This document shows, piece after piece, positions 44,271 through 59,802 of a DNA stretch of 64,000 nt. A model generated the notes under the pieces. The model was given only the letters and a program-made list of their open reading frames with translations. It searched no databases and was not told the DNA's origin. Position 1 is the stretch's first letter; each line of letters begins with the position of its first letter. The DNA comes from Allodiplogaster sudhausi (Eukaryota; Nematoda; Chromadorea; Rhabditida; Diplogasteridae), in NCBI GenBank assembly GCA_945643635.1, contig CALZFC010000035.1:272001-336000 (forward strand). Direction: 5' to 3'. The position numbers and the translations under genes were made by a program.

Positions 44271-45679
44271 CGGCACTCTGAACATCGATAACTCCCAGGA
44301 TATCTTAGATGGAAGTGTCAATAGTCATTTAGCCAAAAAGACTAATAAGAAATTCAGCAGTCCTTCTATGCTTCCGAGTCCTCCCAACTTTTGTCACGCA
44401 AATCGTTTCGATGCTCTTCGTTAATAATCATTCAAGAAAATTCTATTCGTAAGCTTTTGTGGCAATTAAGATTGAATAATAAACCACCTAGCAATGAGCC
44501 CAATCAATATTCATTTTCAACAAGATCAAATTTCTAACAATAGAAGACTTATTGACACCGTTCTTATTTCTCTTTTGTTATTTAAATTTTTTTGTCAAAT
44601 CTCACACCTTTTACTACTGTAGAAATGATGAAGAAATGAGGAGACGCGAAGATATTTGGAACAAGGAATTGGGATGGTGAGCACGAAGGAAATGGAGGTT
44701 GGGAAGGGATAGAGAAAGAAAGACAGAAAAAAACGAACAGAGAAATCAAATTAAAATATAGCTGAAGGCGGCAGGAAGGGATGGGTTACATGTAATATCT
44801 TATATTGTAAAACCATCAGAGACAGGGAATTGTATAGAGTGATATGGATAGGATAATACATAATAGCAGATGACGATGAACCATTCATTGCCAAGAGCTT
44901 CTCGAGATGAAGAGTTTTCAATCCCAATGTTTTGCCGTATTTACATATCGTCGGTTTGTAGTTCATTTCATTACTTTAAATATTCTTGTCGGCATTTTTA
45001 ATGCATAATTATTCTTGTTCTCTCATGTAAAATTTAGAAATGAACGAAAAATATGAATCGCAATGAAGAAATCCGGATATAATCAAAATCATACAAAGTT
45101 TTATAAGCATCCCTGAATTTATCAGTATATGAACTTGTTGTTGCGTATGATTATTTAATTACATTTTAAACCGACAAAAATTGAGGCTTTTTAGTACTAA
45201 TTGTAAAAAAAGGAGTTTGGCGAAAAGTTGGGCATTAGAGGGTTCTGTATCTCGTCCACCAAGGCCGACCAGATAGCTCATTCGAGTCAGCTCGAGACTC
45301 TCGAGACTGATACTCGCATTTTTTGTAGAATATAACCTAGTACGTTTCTGTTTGCATTCGAGTCAACCCAAGAAATCTTCGCAAGTGTGATACATTTGCA
45401 AGAAAATGAATTAATGTCGAAGAATTATTGAATCATAATAGCTATGTATGTAGGTACTATATTTAAAAGTATTGCATCTTTTCTTAGCCTGATTCCGAGC
45501 TGCTCCCTCCGATCGACTTATAACTCTCCCTCCTGACTATACCGGTGTCCGTTGTGATGACACTTGTTATTATTCTTCTTCTTCATCTGTGTTTTCACTC
45601 TTCGACTTCCCTTTATCATTCATTACCAGCCACTGACTGACTTTTTGTTGTTTTTATGTTTGAGTCGATCATCTGATTG

Positions 45680-45816
45680 TGAGAAGGAGAGAGGAGGCCA
45701 TGTTCATCAAGATAAGCAAATAGCTGCTTGCACACAATGCGCTCAAATGTTTTAGAAATGCCTGAGGTAAGGGAAATGGGTCTATAATTAGCAGGATCGC
45801 TAATGTCGCCTTGGCG
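45680..45816 (-). pseudogene. LINE reverse transcriptase fragment
   Basis: About 137 bases on the minus strand match the ORF2 region at 35451-35586 almost exactly, encoding GDISDPANYRPISLTSGISK and following residues. The fragment is bounded by GA-rich sequence and has no other LINE parts. Near-identity points to a recent event, perhaps template switching. Confidence 0.85.
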
Positions 45817-46788
45817 AGCATACTGAGAGAAGCAAAAAGTGGAAGAGAGAGAGAGACAGACAGAGAGAAGAAGAGGGAGAGCGGGAGAGAGAGACAGAGA
45901 GGAAGAGAGAGAGAAAGACGGTGCCCAGCGGGTCATAGGCCGAGCAGAGGATCTTCAGTTGTGGCATTATAAACCTTCACAAGAAAAAGTGAGATGCAGA
46001 TTGATTCACGAGAAGTCATTCATCGAGAGGACACAAGATAAATGATGGGGCAATCGAAATGGCTGAGAAGTCTCTTGACGATGGGTAGACAATGAATGAT
46101 CAATGCACAGCTACATTAGCATTCTTTTACAGCTGTCGCCTTCAATGTCAGATGTTCTGCTTTATGAATTGACATCGGCTGCCACTGCAGGAATGAACGG
46201 TAAGCAATTCTGACGCTTTTAAATAAACCTAAAAGCAAATTAAATAACTTTCTTATGATAACACTTAGCCATTCGTCCCCTGAAGCAACCCTCTCTGATG
46301 GACATCATGGAGTGAACACTGCTCATCATGTTGAACAAGTGGTTGCACAACCACTTCATGAATCAATGGGAAGGTTACACACTTAATTGTTGAATTAAAA
46401 CATTTATCACAATTCTGTTATGTTAATACATATCTTCTCAATAACGAATTTGTCAGCAAATAAATCTACTGCATGTATATTTATAACGATTATTTTTAAA
46501 ATTAATTTTTCATAAACACATGGATTAACAACTAATCATAAATTTATTTTGAATAAACAACATATCTTCCCAATGTTTAGGTTTCCGCCAATCGAATAGG
46601 CGCGGCCAACCGCGACTATGTCGATGAATTTAGCGAGACGGACTCCTCGGCTTCCTTTCATACCGGAACAACAGTCAATGTATTTTAAGTATCTTAAGTA
46701 CGTAAGCAATGTATTTTTTTTTACTAATCAATACAACTTAGTATTTATTAAAAATTACTTAGTTAATTAACAAAAAAACCTTTTAAAG

Positions 46789-47281
46789 ATCAGCCGATGA
46801 CGACATCTCGACATCGTCGCATAGGCATCTTCGAAGAATTTATATTAAAAGTGATGAAGAATCACGAAGGTACATATGTACATTTATGCATGCAATTTCT
46901 TATTTAAAAAAAACATTTAAATAAATGACTAATGTATCTAAATTTTTAGATCGTCTTTACTCCGCCGCGGTCCAGACGAAGACGAGCGGCAACAATGGAC
47001 TGCGACATCAAAAGATCCATTCTTCAAGCAGCCAAACTGGATCGACATCGCCATCAACCGTCCGAAACCTTTTGGAACGAAATTCGCCAACCTTATCCGA
47101 AGATATAATAGTAGAAAACTACAAGAATTCTCGGCTCGCACCATTCTACAATACCTTCGCTACTCCACTCATAAGAATGAGATCGAGCAGAATGTCGAGG
47201 AGAAGTTTGGAAAGTCAGTGCTATCACATTATAAACTTTAAAAAAGTAAAGGCCATTGCAAATAGTTTCATTTTAGATTAA

Positions 47282-47325
<44 letters not shown>

Positions 47326-47623
47326 ATGTGTGTGTACTTTAAATTTCAGTGAAACAAACAGCAACAGAACCAGAACACGTGCGAAGAGGCCTGTGAATGA
47401 GGACACCGTGAAACTTGTTGCCAGGAAGGCCATCCGTACCATCAGGTTCTATCGTAGCGTTTTCATTTTGATTCCTCGACCATTTGGCAAGAAATTCCCA
47501 GCTCTTCTGAAAGATTTCTCTAGACGGAGCAACCGTTATTCCGTTAGTTGGCTGCTAAACATCATGATTATGCTAAGTCAGAAACAGAAGCGTGCTATAA
47601 TGGCATGCTTCAACGAGGAGTAA
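46789..47623 (+). CDS. Unrecognised protein, 3' exons
   Basis: The best-supported exons are 46789-46869, 46950-47213 and 47350-47623, in one consistent frame with GT-AG sites. They encode basic, aromatic-rich sequence with FFKQPNWIDIAINRPKPFGT, RTILQYLRYSTHKNEIEQNV and, after the last intron, EDTVKLVARKAIRTIRFYRS, ending CFNEE. Another frame in the middle exon is also open but stops in the next exon. An upstream frame at 46581-46679 (DEFSETDSSASFHTG) may be an exon, though its phase does not join. The 3' end and downstream 250 bases resemble the sequence after the carboxylesterase gene at 58743 onward. No family is recognised. Confidence 0.5.
47284..47321. repeat. (TA)n microsatellite
   Basis: About 38 bases of TA dinucleotides in the last intron of the preceding gene model. 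Confidence 0.95.
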
Positions 47624-49673
47624 CTTGTATCATTCTATGTTACATTAGGCGATTGTTTTCCATTCAAATCAGTTAACCACATAAATGATTTACATATGTT
47701 AATCAACGAACAATAATGTCTTGATTTTCTTTTGACCTTTAGGTAGCTATAAATACCGGGAATGTTTATGTAACACTCCTAATTTGATTTGCACTCATAA
47801 GTTCTTTTAAAGTTTTAATTTCTTGTAGCTAATCACTCATCATTCATAACTAATTTATTCTTTTATGAAATCCAAAAAGAAATAGTCCTAAGTTAAAGTT
47901 TTCCTAAGGTATAATAAAAAAATGTCGTAAACCTTTTCGCTCACTCCTCCCTTCGTGTTCCTTGCTTATTTTTCCATGCTTATGAGAATATTTCCTATTC
48001 TTACCATTTATTGATGTATCAATAGATCTCTCCCTCTCTCTCTCAGTTTTGGTGTTGGCACCTACAGGAATTGTATTTTTCTTTCACATATTTGTGCTGC
48101 AATACTGAAATATTCATGTACGATAAATACATAAATAGATAGAGAACAAAATTCATATTGCGACATAGGAGAGAGGGAAGGAGCTGAAAAGTGACAATGG
48201 GAGAAAGATAGGCAGAGATCCTTGGGCTTTTATATTTCTTTGTGTTTCAGCTCCTTCTCCTCCGGCAAGATGCATACTATGATGAGTCATAGAGGGATAG
48301 TGATCTCGCCTTGGGAACTGGTATATGTATGTACATTGCAGAGAATCTACGCATATTAGAAAAAAATAAGAATGGCGAAAGGACATGGTATCGTTCTCTT
48401 TCAACACTTTATGTAGCTGTGCATTGATCATTCATTGTCTACCCATCGTCAAGAGACTTCTCAGCCATTTCGATTGCCCCATCATTTATCTTGTGTCCTC
48501 TCGATGAATGACTTCTCGTGAATCAATCTGCATCTCACTTTTTCTTGTGAAGGTTTATAATGCCACAACTGAAGATCCTCTGCTCGGCCTATGACCCGCC
48601 GTGCACCGTCTTTCTCTCTCTCTTCCTCTCTGTCTCTCTCTCCCGCTCTCCCTCTTCTTCTCTCTGTCTGTCTCTCTCTCTCTCTTCCCCTTTTTGCTTC
48701 TCTCAGTATGCTTCTAGCTCTCGCTGCTTCTACATATGTAAGTTTTGATTTTTATTAGACTTTTAGGCTGCACAATACAGTTAAATATTCATGTTACACA
48801 GAATAAGAACAAATGATGAGCTCTAGAGAGAAGAATAGTTTAAGGATAACGATGAAGTCAGATAACGGCTGCATCGCTCTTTATAATAGTTAGAGGAGTA
48901 GAAATTCATGTTGGGAAGGGAATTCAGCAATGTGATCTTTTCAGCCCGAATTTCTCGATCATAGGTGAGCCTTCTAATCATCTCGACGTGGAGATTGTTG
49001 AGGTACTCGGAAAGGCACTCAACAAGTTTAGAATTAGAAGAGCCTGTCTGGAAGTGCAAATTGGTTCTTCTCAGGGTGGCGAGTTTTGGCCTCCCACGAC
49101 GAGAGAGAAGGATTGAATTGGCTGGAAGAAGATGAGTGCTGAAAGCAAATGCAAAAGCAGCTTGCAATGGTTATACACAGCACTCTCCATTTCCCTCCCC
49201 CCCCCTTCCTTGCTGCTTTTCCAGGTCTTCTGGTTTTGTTGTTATGGTAACATGATATTTATAAATGTTATGGGAATGTGGTATTTTGTCTTACCGCGCT
49301 GTTCGTTATCTTGTTGCTTTTCGCACTGATAAATCATTGATTTTTGACTGATGGAATGGAATCTCTGGTAAACAAATTTGAGGCAAACTAAGTTGAGCCG
49401 AATGGATGAACACTGATCATTCTCTCTCTCTCTCTCTACCTCTTATCAATTTCTCTGCTTTCTCGTGGCGTCAAAACTACTCTTCATCAGTTCAGCTCAC
49501 GTGTTCTTTTCCTCATTGATAGGAATGCGGAGAAGAGTGAGTGAATGGAGCGAGAGAACCATTAGTCGAAAAGAACAGTTGAAGTCCACGCGACGTTTCA
49601 TACACATTGACTCCTTGTTCTGTTCTCTGTTTATGAATTACATAAATTATATTATTTCAATTTGTTGTTCGTG
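47624..49673. other. Intergenic; one weak minus-strand frame
   Basis: Apart from the inverted repeat arm (48411-48711) and a pyrimidine run in it, the region has one minus-strand frame at 48823-49167 with a fairly normal composition (KLVECLSEYLNNLHVEMIRR). It has no recognisable domain or linked exons, so I do not call it a gene. A C run lies at 49195-49205. Confidence 0.35.
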
Positions 49674-52649
49674 ATGGAAAGCCGAAGACGATCTCGCGTG
49701 GTCGACACCAAATATGGACAAGTTGCGGGCTTCCGAATGCTGAAGGATCACAGTCGCGGAGTCGACGCTTTTCTCGGAATTCCCTATGCCAAGCCTCCCA
49801 TCGGGCATCTTCGGTTCAAAGTCATCCATCCTTTTATTATCCTTATTTCGTAAACCAATTCTAGCATTTTCAGAAACCAGAATGTCCAGATAAGTGGAAC
49901 GGCGTCTACGAGGCATTTAGACATGTGGCTCGTGGATTCCAAAAGGATTCTTCTTATGTGGATCCGGAAGTCAGATATGTACTTAGATTTAACGCGGTAA
50001 TCCATCTCATGAAAGAAGGGTACACGTGGACGTCGAGAGAGAGAAGGAGTGCAAAAAAGTCAAAAAATGAACTGCTTTCATTCGTCGTAACCATCCTTAA
50101 ATCTTTTTCAGTTAGATACGAAGATGGATGAGCACCACCTTTATCTCAATGTCTTCACGCCCACGTGGGCTTCCGTTGACCGGGGTGAGAACAGTAAAGA
50201 ACTTCTTACAGTATCCCTCTCCTCCCAATTCACGACCCAATCAATCGGATTAAGGTGGTTTTCCTGTCATTGTGTACGTGCATGGCGGAGCATTCGTGTG
50301 CGGAGGAGCGGAGAGATACGGAGATGAGAGCATCTGCAGACATCTCGTATGTAGCAGCCAGCCTTACGCTCTCTCTCTTAATTCCTCTCCTTCTTTCTAT
50401 CTCTCTCTCTCTCGCTCTCTCTCTGTCTCTCTCTCTTTCTCTCTCTCTCTTCATTCATCTCCTTCTCTCTCGCTCTCTTATTTCCTCTTCTCTCTCTCTC
50501 TCCATCCTCTCCTTCAGGTGACCAAAGATGTGGTTGTCGTCACGATCCAGTACCGTCTTGGCTACCTCGGCTTCTACTCCACGGGTGACTCTGTCTGTCC
50601 CGGGAACCTTGGTCTCTGGGATCAAACGGCGGCTCTTCAGTGGATTCAGGATAATATCGCTGCCTTCGGAGGAGATAAAGTTAGAGTGATGATGAAAGTT
50701 TTTTCAGTTTTTTCCCCGAATTCCTCCTGAATAATTTGGCTTCCGCAGGATAACGTCACTGTGATCGGTCACAGCGCCGGCGCTGCTTGCGTTGAGTTTC
50801 TGTCGCTTAGCCCGCACTCAAATTGTCAGCTACAATTTCTCCATAGTTGCACAAGTCATGACTCTGCTCGTGGCTAGCAATAAATGTTTTACACTCACTT
50901 TCTCTCTATCGCTCTATCTATTTATCTCTCTATTTCTCGCTCTATCTATTGCACGTTCCTTCAGCATGCTTCCTCAAAAGGAATGATTGTGATTGAGGTC
51001 TCTTCTCGAAGATGTGCATCTTGGGAGGCTCGGCCTTTGCCCGTTGGGCCCTGGCTCCTGAGACGGTCGACAACTGCAGAAGAATGGCCGAGAAGCTTGG
51101 AGTGCATGAAGAAGACTCAGCTAGAGTGAGTGGGAGAAGCAATTGAAGAAGGTGACAGAGAACATTATGGAAATGTTCAGCGCATGGAACGACTTCGGGA
51201 AGTGCCGGCAGAAGAATTCTCGGTTGCAATTAACCTCGCCGATAGCAATGGACACATGGCTCTAGGTCTGTTGTGCCTCTTTTCAGAGTGAGATGGTTTT
51301 GTGGTGTTGAAGAAAAGAGCAAAGGAGAGGTTGAATGTTGACTTGAATGTAGACGTGTCTCCTGTACTCGATGGCGACTTCTTGCCCGGGAAGACAGTGG
51401 CCGAACTGAGAGAGAAGGCGCCTCTCAAGCCAACCATCATCGGCATCTGCAAGCAGGAAGGAACTCTATTTGGTCAATTTTACAGTTTATTTGATGGTGA
51501 TACTCGAATTTTTAACTATTATTTTTCTTTGGTAAATACCCTTTCAATAACTTTTTTAAAATGAATTTTCACCCTTTTCTCTTGAGTAACTTTCCTTATT
51601 GGCAAAACGTTCGAAATGCTTTTCGATCTATGGAATAATAAAATTGTCTTTGCTACAGCGAGTGCCGCGCCAGTCCGTCCTGAGGGGATCCAGCATTTGG
51701 CAGAGAGAATGCTTTGTGTGGAGAGGAGACAGAAGCATCTCCAAGATCTCCTCAGTCTATACCTCAAGGGACCGTCTTCAGATTCTGAGCAGGATCTCCG
51801 GAGAGGTTTCATCGAGGTTTCTCTTTGTCACTCTTTCTTTCTTTCCTTCCTCTAACTCATCTTGTAAAATTTCCTTTTTAAAAAAAATTTTAGGCGTTCA
51901 GTGACAAGATGTTCAACATTCCCCTGATGCAACACATCTCCGCCTGCCTCGCTCTCTCTCCGAACCCTCTACTATTTTCCTTCCAATTCGACATCTACAA
52001 TGCGTCCTCGATTGGCCCTCTCGCGAATCTTCTGGCAATTCAAGGTCAATGAACTTCCAAGCTCCATCGTTCTCTCATTCCTTCTATAACTTTCTCTCTC
52101 TCTCTTTCTATTTCTCTCTACCCTTATCTCTCTCTCTCTTTCTCTTTCTATTTCTCTCTACCCTCATCTCTCTCTCTTTCTCTCTCTATTTCTCTCTACC
52201 CTCATCTCTCTCTTTCTCTTTCTATTTCTCTCCTATCACTCTGTCTATATTTTATATTTATTTTAATTTATAGAAGCGACACACGGAACGGAAATAATGT
52301 ACCTCCTGGGCAAGAGCATCTTCCACGCCCCTTACTCCCTAACTAATGAAGACATTCGAATTGTCGACATCTTCACATCTACCTTCTCGAATTTTGCAAA
52401 ATCCGGGTAAGACAAAAAAAGACAAAAACATCATCTTTTCTTTCGATGGTGCCTCGAAAGTGTGAATATTTAGGAATCAATATTTAGGAAGGCAACGATG
52501 AGACGGAATGGAAGAGCGTGACTGGTGAGCAGCCTGAATTACATCTCGTGTTCAACTCGGATGGCACTCGCCGCATGGCGGATGGACGCCCTCAAGGAAT
52601 CTTAAGACCTATAACAAGAACCAAGAAGTTTGCTCTCGCATTAGTGTAA
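49674..52649 (+). pseudogene. Carboxylesterase-family gene, probably degenerate
   Basis: Type-B carboxylesterase/cholinesterase fold. Exons 49674-49820, 49874-49969, 50112-50184, 50255-50346, 50518-50679, 50749-50824 and 50998 onward parallel the next gene. Motifs: [18 protein letters not shown], oxyanion-hole [20 protein letters not shown], nucleophile GHSAGA (usually GQSAGG), acid region GICKQEGTLF, and catalytic His in ATHGTEIMYLLGK. Doubts: the conserved SEDC cysteine is replaced by DEHH; the frame breaks after the exon at 51000-51145; and the last exon (WKSVTGEQPELHLVF, ending 52649) is out of phase with the exon ending near 52409. It is either a recent pseudogene or has unusual splicing. 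CT-repeat introns are shared with its neighbour. Confidence 0.75.
52083..52231. repeat. Pyrimidine tandem repeat in intron
   Basis: Several imperfect units of TTTCTATTTCTCTCTACCCTCATC embedded in CT repeats, in an intron of the first carboxylesterase. The coding-like frames over it are artefacts. Confidence 0.85.
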
Positions 52650-53109
52650 ATAATTATGTATGTATGTATACAGATTAATGTATAAGTTTGTAGATGGCAA
52701 TTCATTTTTTTCTTGTAGAGATAGATGTAGAGTTTATAGCTTTCTTGTAGAGTTTGTAGTCTTCGTGTTACGCCCAAAATTTCCTTTCATTCTCTATCTC
52801 TCTCCCGTTTTCTGTCTCCCTCTCTCACTCTCTTTCTCTCCCGTCTCCCTTCTCTCTCTCTTTCTCTCTCTCTCTCTGTGTCTCTCCCGTCTTCTCTCTC
52901 TCTCGCTTTCAGTTTTTACTAACCTATCGCTCTTTCCGTCTTTCCTTTTCTCAATCTTTCTTCACTTCTCTTATCACTTTATCTTCTGCCTTAATGTCAA
53001 CAGACATGAGACGTATGCCAACGAGATTCATTCATTCATTGACTGTACTTCTTTCCACTCTCATCACATTGCTTCGCTCTAAGGATTGTCACGCGACTGA
53101 AGCATGCAA

Positions 53110-53238
53110 CTATATTAGAGAGGACGAGGAAAAAGAAAGAATTGGGAGAGAGAGACAGATAGAGAGAGAAAGAGAAGGAGAGAAAGAGAAAGAGAAAGAG
53201 AGAAAGAGAGAGAGAGAGAGAAACAGAGAGAGAGAGAA

Positions 53239-53282
<44 letters not shown>

Positions 53283-53510
53283 AGAGAGATCGTGGAAGAT
53301 GAAGGAAAACATAGAAGCGCAGATTAAAGTCCTGTTGAAAGGTACACAATAAAGAGTAGGAAGCAAAGCAATAAGAGCGAGTGAAAACGATTGATAAAAA
53401 TAAGTAAAGAGGGTACAGACTACTATGAAGAAGCGACTCAGATGAGGGAGAGAGAGAAAGAAAGAAAGAAAAAGAGAGAATAAGCGAAAGAGAGAGAGAG
53501 AGAAATGTGA
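53110..53510. repeat. GA-rich low-complexity region upstream of the second esterase
   Basis: Long runs of GA and GAAA dinucleotide/tetranucleotide repeats (53150-53290, 53445-53505), giving spurious Arg-Glu and Ser-Leu frames. It sits directly in front of the start codon at 53545, where a promoter would be expected. Confidence 0.8.
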
Positions 53511-53535
53511 CAGCGACAAACAAGTTCGCTCGTAA

Positions 53536-58742
<5,207 letters not shown>

Positions 58743-59802
58743 ATCACGAACTTCAATGAGGAGTAACTTGTGTCATTCTAAATTTCGACATTTTTAAATA
58801 TATTCAAATCTGTTTCCGATAAAACCATGAATCGGCAACTTAATTTAAACCTTGAATGCTTCATATAACACGCTCCTCATTAGATTTGCACTCATTATGT
58901 TTAGCACAACTTTAAAACATTACTCTTTAAAAAGTATTTTACTCGTCATTTATAACGAAACTCATTCTTACACGAAATCATAAAAGAAATAGTGCTTAAT
59001 TATTGCTTTGTTATCATTTTATCAATAATTTTTTTTAATACAACAACATGTATTAACAAGGCTTCAACATAAGCTGAACTGTACTTTCTTGTGTTTTTTT
59101 TCTTTCTTTAGAAGAAAGAAGCTTAGATTTTTCTTTCTTACTTCTCTCGCAACATCTCAGCACTAATTTATAATGGACCGCGTCAGAAAGGGATGAATCT
59201 GCTCAGAAGTCGTCGAAGCGATAATTGGCCTCCTTCTTCGTGGGGCGGCTGTAACAAATTAACATGAAGAAAAAGATGAAGCAAAACACATGAACATCCA
59301 AATTCTATACTTAGCTGAAAAAAAAAATTGGCTGCCAATTTCTGAGTTGAGACGTTTTGAAAAAGAGTAGAGTGAGCGCCTTCTCTAACGTGAATTGACG
59401 CGCGAGAGCAACGGCGGACGAGGCGCGAGGGTCGTCGGCAAACTTCTCGACCACCTTTTCGGCCCATTCGGGGAAGCGGCCAAAGTAGACGGAGAGCAGA
59501 GGATCCGGCAGGTGGAGGGAGCCATCCGGATGATCGCGAGTGGTCAAGGAGATTAGTGTGCCGAGCACTCCTAATCACATGTGTCAGGCTACAGCAGTCA
59601 CCACTGTATTGCCTTCTAGCCAGAGTTCTCCTCATACACTTGTGTGGATGGATAAACTCAAATCTCCGGTAGTGATCAATATTAAAGAAGCGTAGTAAGT
59701 TATTCCATACCCCAGCCAAGGAAGACACCCATCAAATCTGCCCAGTTCGCCTGGTGTGCTCGTATGAGAAGTTGCAAAATATATTGCACACAACATAACA
59801 GC

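Larger units (their letters stand above)
40242..45477. repeat. 5.2-kb palindrome with 1.7-kb arms around a MYG1 pseudogene
   Basis: Arms 40242-41929 and 43776-45477 are inverted copies of each other and nearly identical, including the (TA)n tracts at 41600-41642 and 44062-44094. The 1.85-kb spacer holds upstream exons of a MYG1-like gene; each arm holds copies of its last exons. The outer boundary is sharp (ATGCAATAC at 40242; GTATTGCAT at 45477). No transposase or target duplication is seen, so it looks like a genomic inverted duplication rather than a known transposon. Confidence 0.88.
45817..48711. repeat. Inverted pair of 0.3-kb arms around an unrecognised gene
   Basis: 45817-46117 and 48411-48711 are inverted copies of each other, from AGCATACTGAGAGAAGC at the outer edges to GCACAGCTACA at the inner edges, and include a GA-rich tract. 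The 2.3-kb spacer holds the plus-strand gene at 46.8-47.6 kb. No coding capacity in the arms. Confidence 0.85.

Noticed and set aside
46925..47281. Alternative 118-residue frame in the unrecognised gene
   Set aside because: Open in the middle exon but stops soon after the next splice; the other frame continues to a full last exon.
48823..49167. Minus-strand 114-residue frame
   Set aside because: Composition is near normal but there is no domain, no linked exon and no clear promoter; too weak to call.
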